DNA from: CAMBRQ01 sp945870325 | GTDB taxonomy: Bacteria; Bacillota; Clostridia; Lachnospirales; Lachnospiraceae | Length of the DNA: 64,000 nt | NCBI RefSeq assembly: GCF_050313795.1 | Contig: NZ_JBNPMC010000001.1 | Location: 62,001 to 126,000 of the forward strand | Direction: 5' to 3' | Shown: piece after piece, positions 22,699-30,216 of the stretch | How positions within the stretch are numbered: the first letter of the stretch is position 1 | Layout: every line of letters begins with the position of its first letter | The notes under the pieces: generated by a model | Seen by the model: the letters and a program-made list of their open reading frames with translations, nothing else | Databases searched by the model: none | What the model was told of the DNA's origin: nothing | Program-made: the position numbers and the translations under genes

Positions 22699-23700
22699 TT
22701 ATTCTACTTCACCAACGACTGCCCACCGCCAGAACGACTGATCATAATTATATGAATCTTCAAATCCACACATTTCTAATACTAGCTGAACATAAGAAGA
22801 ACGTATTCCACCTGTACAATAGGTTACAATAGAATCTTCTTTTGATAAGCCAGTATCTTCAAACATCTGGATCAATTCTTTATTCGGCTTCAATGTTCCA
22901 TTTTCCTGAAACAGATCCGTGTAGCGGATATGAATGGCTCCTGGAAGATGACCACCTTTAGCTTCATTGTATAATACAGCACCATTATACTCATCATCCG
23001 TACGCACGTCTACAATCTTATACTTCTCATAATTGCTCTGCAATTCTTCTGTTGTCATGACATGAGAGTAATCAATTTCATCAATAACTACTTCTCCTGG
23101 CTGTGGCTTAGACGCTAAAAACTGTGTTGGTGCTCCTGCTTCTTTTAACGCAGACAATCCACCGTCTACCATCTTGACATCTGTATATCCTGCTGCTAAA
23201 AGTTCCCAAAGAAGTCGCGAGTCATCTCCCCAACCTTCCAACGTCTCACCAAGTAAGATAATCTCCTTATCTTTTGTAATGCCAAGGTTCCCTAAAATGC
23301 TCGCCAATGCATCTGGTTCAGGGATACATCCCCATTTTTCATCTCCAGCATTTCCTTCTTGGACAGACCAATCCTGCCATACTGTAGCAATAGCACCTTC
23401 TATCGTTCCTAATATTGCCTGCTTCTCTCCACGACTATCTACAAATACAGTATCTTCCGCCCCTACACGGCCTTTTGCATATTCTGCGTCTACTACCCAT
23501 TTCCCATGAAACTTTCCATCATCCGGAACCTCAGTCTCCTCCGGTTCTTTTTCAGATTCTTCTTTTGCATCCTCTTCTTTTACATCTTCTTCCACTTGCT
23601 GTCTTTCTACAGTCTCCCTACTTTTTTTACCACATCCGCCAAGAAGAGAACAACCAAGAACAACAGCCAGCCCAAAAGCCACTAATCTTTTCCATTTCAT
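22699..23700 (-). CDS. lipoprotein with two rhodanese domains (sulfurtransferase)
   Basis: A 333-residue lipoprotein: signal peptide with lipobox LLGGC (lipidated C23), an acidic linker rich in E/K/D (about 30-60), then two rhodanese domains. The N-terminal one lacks an active cysteine at the expected loop (ILLGETLEGWG). The C-terminal one has VDVRTDDEY and active C295 in YCTGGIRSS. This inactive-active tandem matches thiosulfate/3-mercaptopyruvate sulfurtransferases, here placed outside the membrane. It follows the C_GCAxxG_C_C gene by 13 bp in the 11-gene run. Confidence 0.92.
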   Translation of the reverse strand: MKWKRLVAFGLAVVLGCSLLGGCGKKSRETVERQQVEEDVKEEDAKEESEKEPEETEVPDDGKFHGKWVVDAEYAKGRVGAEDTVFVDSRGEKQAILGTIEGAIATVWQDWSVQEGNAGDEKWGCIPEPDALASILGNLGITKDKEIILLGETLEGWGDDSRLLWELLAAGYTDVKMVDGGLSALKEAGAPTQFLASKPQPGEVVIDEIDYSHVMTTEELQSNYEKYKIVDVRTDDEYNGAVLYNEAKGGHLPGAIHIRYTDLFQENGTLKPNKELIQMFEDTGLSKEDSIVTYCTGGIRSSYVQLVLEMCGFEDSYNYDQSFWRWAVVGEVE

Positions 23701-23713
23701 ATTTTCTTACTCC

Positions 23714-24151
23714 CTACTGCAATACCTCATCCAACATTGCAATCACTTCTTTTACCAATGCCGGACAGAACTCCATCATTCTTCCACTTTCCAAAGCCGC
23801 CTGAAATCCTTCCGGTGTAGACACATCATAACCAATTAACTCTTTACAATTGCATGTGTTGCGGCTTTCAAAGAATTTTTTCTTGAACTCCGCACTTTTA
23901 GCCATCATAACATCTTTCTGAGCGAGTAATTGTTCTACATCATAATGTCCATACTTCAATCCAATAACCATCAATGCACCTGTAAATGCACCGCAAGTAT
24001 CCGCCTGCATCATACCGCCTCCAAAACAGGCTGCTACTTTATTCGCCAAATCCTCTGTAATCCCCATTTTTTCCGCAAAATGTGAAACTACCACCTGAGA
24101 ACAGTCATATCCTTTCATAAACTGTTCCTGAATCATTTTTTCTTCCATCAT
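23714..24151 (-). CDS. C_GCAxxG_C_C-family redox protein
   Basis: A 145-residue helical, cysteine-rich protein with the family's spaced cysteines: YDCSQVV, AACFGGGM, DTCGAFTGAL, NTCNCKELIG and EFCPALV. The family often occurs beside redox enzymes and is of unproven function; the GCAxxG motif is here CGAFTG. An AGGAGGAA site precedes two ATG codons. It lies between the ArsS-like radical SAM gene and the rhodanese lipoprotein gene and is clearly in the same transcript. Confidence 0.88.
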   Translation of the reverse strand: MMEEKMIQEQFMKGYDCSQVVVSHFAEKMGITEDLANKVAACFGGGMMQADTCGAFTGALMVIGLKYGHYDVEQLLAQKDVMMAKSAEFKKKFFESRNTCNCKELIGYDVSTPEGFQAALESGRMMEFCPALVKEVIAMLDEVLQ

Positions 24152-24157
24152 TTCCTC

Positions 24158-25138
24158 CTATTCTGTTGCACCACCGCAACTAGAGCCTTGTCCTGCCGTA
24201 CATCCATAGCAATGTTTTCCAAAACATATCTCCCTCTTTACATATGGCTTTCCTACAAGATCCATGATTGTCTCCTTTGTTAAAACAGGAAGGTCAGCCG
24301 CCTGATTAAAATCACAATCATATAACTTTCCATCCCATCCAACAGACAACTGATTACGGCACATCATCGTTGGCAAGGTTGCTGCATTAAATGCTCCATA
24401 TAATTTCTGCAGATAACTTTCCAGATTGCCGCTGCGCTTCAGAAAACCAGCGAATCTTCCGGTCGGGTTATTCGTAATTGTAAATAAGTTGTTGAATACA
24501 ATCCCATAATCAGCCATCAGTCTCTGCTTATATTCCTTTTCCATTGCTCCCTGTTCAGGCGGGAAGAACGCACCGTTTGGATTATAGACCAGATTCAATG
24601 CCAGATCCGGATCTTTTCCATAACCAAGACTGTTCAACAACTGCAGCATCTGAATCACACCCTCAAATACTCCGTCTCCACGCTGCCTATTCGTTTCTTT
24701 CGCACGATAATACGGAAGCGATGCAACAATCTCCACTTTATGGTCGGCTAAGAACTGTGGCAAATGCTTATATTTTTCTTCCAGCATCACTACAAGATTC
24801 GAACGAACAATTACATGCCCACAAATCTTCGTCATCTCATCGACAAACCATTCAAAATCAGGATTCATCTCAGGAGCACCACCTGTGATATCTACCGTTT
24901 TGAATCCCCATTCCTTACAGACCTGTATACAAGCTTCCATTACTTCTCTGGACATCACTTCCGTTCTTGCCGGTCCTGCCTCAACATGGCAATGCTTACA
25001 TGCCAGATTACAAAGCCTTCCGACGTTAATCTGCAATACCTCTAAAGAATCCAAGGTATATTTTACTTCCTGGTCTGTAATACATGTTTCAAATGCCGGC
25101 ACACTCGTTGTCTCCGCTAATCTTAAATTCTCACTCAT
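24158..25138 (-). CDS. arsS: ArsS-like radical SAM protein
   Basis: A 326-residue radical SAM enzyme. The cluster motif CNLACKHC gives C43, C47, C50 (CX3CX2C), the SAM glycine motif is TGGAPEMNPDF, and the C-terminus carries a Cys-rich region (CFGKHCYGCTAG and SSCGG). Sequence and length fit the arsenosugar-biosynthesis radical SAM family (ArsS, with DUF3641), which attaches a 5'-deoxyadenosyl group to methylated arsenic. The ATG after the AhpD-like stop was preferred to a start 26 codons upstream in that gene. No ArsM methyltransferase is visible in the window, so the true acceptor may differ. Confidence 0.85.
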   Translation of the reverse strand: MSENLRLAETTSVPAFETCITDQEVKYTLDSLEVLQINVGRLCNLACKHCHVEAGPARTEVMSREVMEACIQVCKEWGFKTVDITGGAPEMNPDFEWFVDEMTKICGHVIVRSNLVVMLEEKYKHLPQFLADHKVEIVASLPYYRAKETNRQRGDGVFEGVIQMLQLLNSLGYGKDPDLALNLVYNPNGAFFPPEQGAMEKEYKQRLMADYGIVFNNLFTITNNPTGRFAGFLKRSGNLESYLQKLYGAFNAATLPTMMCRNQLSVGWDGKLYDCDFNQAADLPVLTKETIMDLVGKPYVKREICFGKHCYGCTAGQGSSCGGATE

Positions 25139-25140
25139 AA

Positions 25141-25473
25141 TTAAAACTCCAATTTCTTCACAATATTTTTCATCTGTACACCATGAACCAAAGATGCACC
25201 CCCGCGAATCGCACATGCTACATGGATTGCCTCTGTCATCTGCTCCTCATTAACTCCCTTGTTCAAGCAGTCATTCGTATAGGAATCAATACAATACGGA
25301 CATTGTATTGCAGAAGCAACCGCCAATGCAATCAATGATTTCTCTCTTGCTGTTAATGCGCCCTCTGCAAATACGGAACCATAATAGTTCATAAATGTTT
25401 CCCAAAGCTGCGGTGCCTCCTCACCCATTGTTCCAAATTTTCCCAGATCTTCCGGATTATAGTATGTCTCCAT
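25141..25473 (-). CDS. AhpD/carboxymuconolactone decarboxylase-like protein (ArsS-associated type)
   Basis: A 110-residue all-helical AhpD-like protein with the redox pair C58-P-Y-C61 and downstream VHVACAIRGGASLVHG-like helix carrying the family histidine. It belongs to the small peroxidase-like group that accompanies ArsS genes. It ends 2 bp before the ArsS start, in the usual order. Its role, perhaps protection of the radical enzyme or redox chemistry on the product, is not established. Confidence 0.88.
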   Translation of the reverse strand: METYYNPEDLGKFGTMGEEAPQLWETFMNYYGSVFAEGALTAREKSLIALAVASAIQCPYCIDSYTNDCLNKGVNEEQMTEAIHVACAIRGGASLVHGVQMKNIVKKLEF

Positions 25474-25492
25474 ATGTCTTCCTCCTTTATGT

Positions 25493-26218
25493 TTAATTAT
25501 TTAACAAAGAATTCTTCAGTTCGAAAAATTCTTTTGTATTCCTGATTAAATCGCACTTTTCTTGCCATGGAACTTCAATCTTTTTCCGGATTCCTTCCGG
25601 ACACTCTTCCATAACATAGATCGTATCTGCCAATATAAGCGCTTCCTCCACATCATGAGTCACGATCAGAATGGTCTGTCCCAGTTCCTTCCATAACTCC
25701 AAGGTTAACTGCTGCATCTGGACTCTAAGTTTGGGATCTAATGCAGAAAATGGCTCATCCATGAGCAACACTTCCGGATGCAGTATCAAAGTTCTTGCCA
25801 ATGCCACCCTCTGCTGCATACCTCCGGAAAGTTCACTTGGATAGTATGCTGCATACTCTTCTAACTGTACCAATTGCAAATACTTCACAATCTGATCTTT
25901 ACGTTCCTTCTTGCGAATTCCTCTTCTTTTCAATCCATAAGCCACATTCTGTTCAACAGTAAGCCACGGAAAAAGGGCAGGACTTTGGAACACGACTCCT
26001 ACATTATTAGGAATTGAGATCGTTCCTGACTCATAAGACTCAAATCTTGCCAAAATATTCAATAACGTACTTTTCCCACAGCCACTGGGGCCGAGAACCG
26101 CTGTTATCTTTCCTTTTTGAATATCCATAGACAGATCATGAAACACCTGTACTCGATTTCCATTTGCACTTTGAAATGTCTTTTTTAAATGTTCCACTCT
26201 ATACATCTTATCTTCCAT
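25493..26218 (-). CDS. ABC transporter ATP-binding protein (SsuB/TauB/NrtD type)
   Basis: A 241-residue ATPase with Walker A GPSGCGKST near 42, Q-loop VFQSPALFPWLTVEQN, signature LSGGMQQRVALAR, Walker B VLLMDEPF and switch H in IVTHDVEEA. Subfamily features (PALFPW, the final KIEVPW segment) fit nitrate/sulfonate/taurine importers. It overlaps the permease gene by 11 bp and forms an importer with the next two upstream genes. Confidence 0.95.
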   Translation of the reverse strand: MEDKMYRVEHLKKTFQSANGNRVQVFHDLSMDIQKGKITAVLGPSGCGKSTLLNILARFESYESGTISIPNNVGVVFQSPALFPWLTVEQNVAYGLKRRGIRKKERKDQIVKYLQLVQLEEYAAYYPSELSGGMQQRVALARTLILHPEVLLMDEPFSALDPKLRVQMQQLTLELWKELGQTILIVTHDVEEALILADTIYVMEECPEGIRKKIEVPWQEKCDLIRNTKEFFELKNSLLNN

Positions 26219-27017
26219 CGGAATTCTCCTCCATCAGTCTCTTGGCAAACACCTGACAAACAGCCATCAGAATCCAATCACAGAGTTTTCCGGTAACCGC
26301 AATGACGACCATACATGCAATCACAATATCAACATGTCCTAACATCCGGCCGTCCATCATAATCGCGCCAATTCCCTTGGTCACCCCCGTCATCTCGCCT
26401 AATACCAGATAAGCCCAGGAAATCCCTAACGCCAATCTAAGACCGACAACAACGTTATGAAAAGTTGCCGGAAAAATAACCGTAAAAAACAATGTCAGCC
26501 GCTCTGCCCCCAGCATCCTGCCTGCACGCAGGTATAGTTCTGGTACCCGGGCTGCTCCTTCCTGCGTATTTAAATATACCGGGAAGAAAGCCGCAAGGGA
26601 TATTAAAAACAAGGTGTTCTCTTCCCCGACACCAAACCATACCATTCCCAACGGCAAATAGCCAATTCCGGGAACCGATCTCAGCGCTTGTACCGTTGGA
26701 TCAACGATTTTTCTCAACAACGGAACTCTTCCCGTCAAAAATCCTCCTATTATGCCAACGATTCCGGCAAATGCAAATCCTTTCGCGACGCGCAATGCAC
26801 TTACCTGCAGATTCTCCAGCATCTTTCCACTATAGGGAGACGCATCTGCACCGCCAAAAATAAAATTCCAAAACACAATTGCAAATTCTTTTGGAGAAGG
26901 AAGAACATAGTTAGGCATAGACTCATCACTGGTGACCACAAACCATATTATCAACACTGCAACCGGAAGAAGCAATCCCATAAACTGCTCCTGTACATTC
27001 CTTCTTGCTTTTTTCAT
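26208..27017 (-). CDS. ABC transporter permease (SsuC/TauC type)
   Basis: About 269 residues, six TM helices and the permease EAA loop (GAARVPELYLRAGRMLGAERLTLFF) near 170-195. The N-terminal part SALRVAKGFAFAGIVGI and PGIGYLPLGMVWFGVG are typical of the sulfonate/taurine/nitrate group. The ATG with AGGG upstream was chosen over a GTG five codons earlier. It works with the ATPase (11-bp overlap) and the lipoprotein binding protein 21 bp upstream. Confidence 0.93.
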   Translation of the reverse strand: MKKARRNVQEQFMGLLLPVAVLIIWFVVTSDESMPNYVLPSPKEFAIVFWNFIFGGADASPYSGKMLENLQVSALRVAKGFAFAGIVGIIGGFLTGRVPLLRKIVDPTVQALRSVPGIGYLPLGMVWFGVGEENTLFLISLAAFFPVYLNTQEGAARVPELYLRAGRMLGAERLTLFFTVIFPATFHNVVVGLRLALGISWAYLVLGEMTGVTKGIGAIMMDGRMLGHVDIVIACMVVIAVTGKLCDWILMAVCQVFAKRLMEENSDGR

Positions 27018-27038
27018 ATTCGTCCCTAACACTCTCTT

Positions 27039-28025
27039 CTATTGCTCTGCATTCTCCAGAAATGACAGATCAAATAAAGCATCGATATCCGGCACTTCGC
27101 TAATAATACCAAGTTCCTTCATCTTCTGCGCCAGATTCTTCGTATGCTCAATAAATTCTTCATCAATATCACCGCATAATTCTATATTTTCGGCAGATAC
27201 CTCCATAATCTCTTTATCGGTTCCGAACTCATAGGACTTGTCAAACCACACTTCCTGATTCTCGGTCAGATAATCCGTTGCTTTTAAATGTGCATTTACC
27301 AGTTCCTGTACCAATTCAGGTTTTTCCTTTATAGTATCTTCTGTTACAATCATCGCCGCATTGATCGTATCAATACTATCATCAAAATATGGATAACTCA
27401 ACACACGTCCATACCCTTTTAAAATTGCCTCTGATGGATATGGTTCTCCACTACAAAAAGCATCAATTGTGCCATCTGCTAAGGCTTGTCCCATATCAAA
27501 GAAATCAATACGTACCAATTCCACGTCTTTCTCTGCATCCAGCCCTGCTCTCTCTAATACATCCAACAATAAGGCATGATGCATCGTTCCCGGCACGTAA
27601 GCAATCGTTTTCCCCTTCAGATCGGCTTCCGTCTCAATCCCTGAGTCCTTTCCCACTACTAACGCGGAACATTTGTTACAGAGGCTGCACACAATCTTCA
27701 CTGGTTCTCCATTTGCGGCCGCAGAAATTGCTGTTACCAATGTTGTTCCCGTCATATCCAGTTCTCCTGCCAGAAGTGCGGCCTTCTGGTCTCCGGGATT
27801 CGTAAACGGAGCCACTTCAATCTCATACTTATCATCTGCGAATTCCTCGTAGAAGAACGGCAGAATTGTTTGAGCCGTCTTCCATGTTCCAACCTTAACC
27901 TGCTCTGTCTTTTCTTCCGCTTTTGTCTCAGTTTTCTCTTCAGATGCGGTACCCGTTTTTTGACACCCACACAAAAATACCATTCCTGCCAGTAAAACTG
28001 CCATTACACGTTTCCTACATAACAT
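27039..28025 (-). CDS. substrate-binding lipoprotein of the SsuA/TauA/NMT1 type
   Basis: A 328-residue lipoprotein: signal peptide and lipobox VFLCGC (lipidated C21), K/E/T-rich linker, then a two-lobe NMT1-type binding domain (KVGTWKTAQTILPFF, GELDMTGTTLVTA, PGTMHHALLLDVLERAG). The ligand-lobe strand VCSLCNKCSALVV has three cysteines within eight residues, unusual for this extracellular family and suggestive of binding a thiophilic or metalloid ligand. It heads the importer genes in an operon with ArsS-like and second radical SAM enzymes. The ligand is unknown. Confidence 0.9.
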   Translation of the reverse strand: MLCRKRVMAVLLAGMVFLCGCQKTGTASEEKTETKAEEKTEQVKVGTWKTAQTILPFFYEEFADDKYEIEVAPFTNPGDQKAALLAGELDMTGTTLVTAISAAANGEPVKIVCSLCNKCSALVVGKDSGIETEADLKGKTIAYVPGTMHHALLLDVLERAGLDAEKDVELVRIDFFDMGQALADGTIDAFCSGEPYPSEAILKGYGRVLSYPYFDDSIDTINAAMIVTEDTIKEKPELVQELVNAHLKATDYLTENQEVWFDKSYEFGTDKEIMEVSAENIELCGDIDEEFIEHTKNLAQKMKELGIISEVPDIDALFDLSFLENAEQ

Positions 28026-28048
28026 TTTTCATTTCCTCCATTTTCTCA

Positions 28049-29044
28049 TTAACTTTTTACTTGATATCCATTTCGATCCAGCCACTCTCTGGCCTGACCT
28101 ACATGTAATCCTTCCCAATATTCTTCCACAAAATCTGCGTCTCTTGGAATCGCCCCTGTCTCCAGCGTGATAACATTAGCTCCGTACCTGACCGCCAATT
28201 CGCTGGCCGGATGTGTACAGATCTCCGTTGCCTTATCTCCGCAAGCCAAGCGAAGGATTGCCGTAATCTGCGCCAAACGCTTTTCGCTAATCTGAGCATA
28301 ATTCCCTAACGGAGTTCCCTCTACCGGTACCCTTGCCATTACCCCGCAGACATCCGTACAATACTCCAATGTCTGTAATATCTTTTCCGCAATCTCTTTG
28401 TTCGTGTGCTCCGGTCCCACCGGCTCCACCCAAAATCCAAGTTTCATCTTAGAATCTCTGATTACATCCAATGTACGGATTCTATCACTAATCTCAAACC
28501 GTGTATCCTGTCCCTCTCTAAGCCTCAGACAGTGATATGCGATCCTGGCTCCACATTGATACAGATATTCTGCTTTATCAGAATCCAATTCACCAATATT
28601 ACATCCCAACTCATATTCACCAGGAACTTCCTTACGGATATTTTTCACGATCTCTCCCAGTCTCTCCGGGCTATAGAATTCCGTTGTTCTCAATAAAATA
28701 TAGTGAAATTCATTCTCCACATAGTATCGTACCTGCCGGATCATCTCTTCCAACGTGACTTCTTTTTCCTCTTTTACAATTCCCCACTTTTTCCCCAAAG
28801 AACAAAAATCACAGTTCATATCACAGGGTCTGTAATCCACACCTATCGCTCCCCATAATCGTGCCTTTCCACCTGTATACTTTCGTGCCACTTCTCCTGC
28901 TGCCGCTCCTAATTCCTCGGCCTCATCTGACTCAGGATCAATATCCAGCAGCATAATTAATTCCTCTTTTGTGAACGCTATTCCAGCCAATGCTTTCTCT
29001 CTGGCTTCCAGTACTCTTTTACTTTGTATTATTCTTCCTATCAT
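28049..29044 (-). CDS. BioB-like radical SAM enzyme
   Basis: A 331-residue radical SAM protein with the CX3CX2C motif CDMNCDFC (C74, C78, C81), and a C-terminal TIM-barrel part resembling the BATS-type half of BioB/HydE/PylB-like enzymes (ARVPVEGTPLGN, RLACGDKATEICTHP). It differs from true BioB in length and in the residues around the second cluster, and no biotin genes are near. The start is placed at the ATG 3 bp after the stop of the upstream gene, implying translational coupling; upstream ATG codons would overlap that gene. Confidence 0.85.
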   Translation of the reverse strand: MIGRIIQSKRVLEAREKALAGIAFTKEELIMLLDIDPESDEAEELGAAAGEVARKYTGGKARLWGAIGVDYRPCDMNCDFCSLGKKWGIVKEEKEVTLEEMIRQVRYYVENEFHYILLRTTEFYSPERLGEIVKNIRKEVPGEYELGCNIGELDSDKAEYLYQCGARIAYHCLRLREGQDTRFEISDRIRTLDVIRDSKMKLGFWVEPVGPEHTNKEIAEKILQTLEYCTDVCGVMARVPVEGTPLGNYAQISEKRLAQITAILRLACGDKATEICTHPASELAVRYGANVITLETGAIPRDADFVEEYWEGLHVGQAREWLDRNGYQVKS

Positions 29045-29048
29045 TTCT

Positions 29049-30041
29049 TTACCAGAATTTTGATTCCTTTCTATTCCTTCCATTATTGTAGATATCCGGT
29101 TTTTCCTCACACAAACCTAAAATCTCAAAGATAAGATGCCGAACATTACGACATCCATTTCTGCTGAGATTTCCTGCACAGGAAGCACAATATGTATATA
29201 TCACCGGATAATTTTTTTGTATGATCCTCTCTGCGAACCCTTGGGCTATCTCAGGTTCCTGGGTCTTCGCACAGCCGCCCAGACCACAACACTGTACTCC
29301 TTCTATGATTTCTATTCGATCCTTCAAGAATTTCCGTATATATCTCAGCCATTCTCCTTCTGCACGATCCGGACAAGGTTGAAATACATACATCTTACTG
29401 CCTTCAGACACCTCCCCTATTCCCAATTCAGTAAATTTCTCAAAGATAGAAACCATTCTGATATCTAACCGGTCTTTTAAATACATATAACAATTCGGGC
29501 AAACCATAACTAACTCTTTGACATTCATCTTATGCATCCTATCTTGAATCGCCTCAATACTTTTCTGCGCTAACCTCTGCGCTCCCAATTCCATAACAGG
29601 CTTTCCACAACACTCATAGACCGTCCCAATCCCATATTTTTCCCGGAATAATCTACTCAGTCTTTTCGCCGATTCCGGATAATACGCAGGAAAATTACAC
29701 CCCATGAAAAGAACGGTATGATTATTAGCATGCTGATAGTTCTTATATAGGTAATCCGCTTTTTCCTCGATTAGCTTCTCATATCCATTAATTGCCGGCA
29801 TTCCCGTATTCTTTTCTGCCTGTTCAATCCTGATTGCCTGAGTAATTATTTTTCCATTGATTCCCTTAGGACAATACCGTTCACACTCCCCACACATAAA
29901 ACAATGAAAAGACAACTCTCTTAATCTATTCAAGTCTTTTAAACTATGCATCAATCCATATTTTCGTAAAAAATCACAATTTATTGTACACTTTCCACAT
30001 CTAATACACTCTTTCATTGTTTCTGTATAAATTGTGTTCAT
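29049..30041 (-). CDS. 4Fe-4S/CCG-domain reductase subunit (HdrD/GlpC-like)
   Basis: A 330-residue soluble iron-sulfur protein. Two ferredoxin-like clusters are at the N-terminus (CIRCGKCTINC from 12 and CFMCGECERYCPKG from about 47), followed by two CCG-type domains (CCGKPV near 143 and CCGLGGC near 250, with GCNFPAYYP preceding the first). This layout is that of heterodisulfide-reductase-like or GlpC-like subunits, which handle thiol/disulfide or quinone chemistry. It is the first gene of the 11-gene operon and is followed by the BioB-like enzyme, for which it could be electron donor. Confidence 0.9.
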   Translation of the reverse strand: MNTIYTETMKECIRCGKCTINCDFLRKYGLMHSLKDLNRLRELSFHCFMCGECERYCPKGINGKIITQAIRIEQAEKNTGMPAINGYEKLIEEKADYLYKNYQHANNHTVLFMGCNFPAYYPESAKRLSRLFREKYGIGTVYECCGKPVMELGAQRLAQKSIEAIQDRMHKMNVKELVMVCPNCYMYLKDRLDIRMVSIFEKFTELGIGEVSEGSKMYVFQPCPDRAEGEWLRYIRKFLKDRIEIIEGVQCCGLGGCAKTQEPEIAQGFAERIIQKNYPVIYTYCASCAGNLSRNGCRNVRHLIFEILGLCEEKPDIYNNGRNRKESKFW

Positions 30042-30172
30042 CTTCTAATCCTTCTTCAATCAAAACATACAATCTTAGTATAAGAGAATTCACGTATTAT
30101 GTCGAATAGATATTGTCGATAATAACTTTCTTATATAGACATAAACTATTTTCGTATTATCTGAATACTAGA

Positions 30173-30178
30173 TATAAT
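30173..30178 (+). promoter_or_regulatory. probable -10 of the triple-rhodanese gene
   Basis: TATAAT lies 39 bp before the start codon; the best -35 (TTTTCG, 18 bp upstream) is poor, so an activator may be needed. The 175-bp divergent interval to 30041 also holds two TGTCGA direct repeats 14 bp apart (near 30101 and 30115), possible binding sites. Confidence 0.45.
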
Positions 30179-30216
30179 AGGGTTGTAATCTACACATTTT
30201 ATAGAGGAGAATTACT

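Noticed and set aside
25139..25216. 26-codon Cys-rich N-terminal extension of the ArsS-like protein
   Set aside because: It lies inside the AhpD-like gene; the ATG just after that gene's stop has a ribosome site and gives normal family length.
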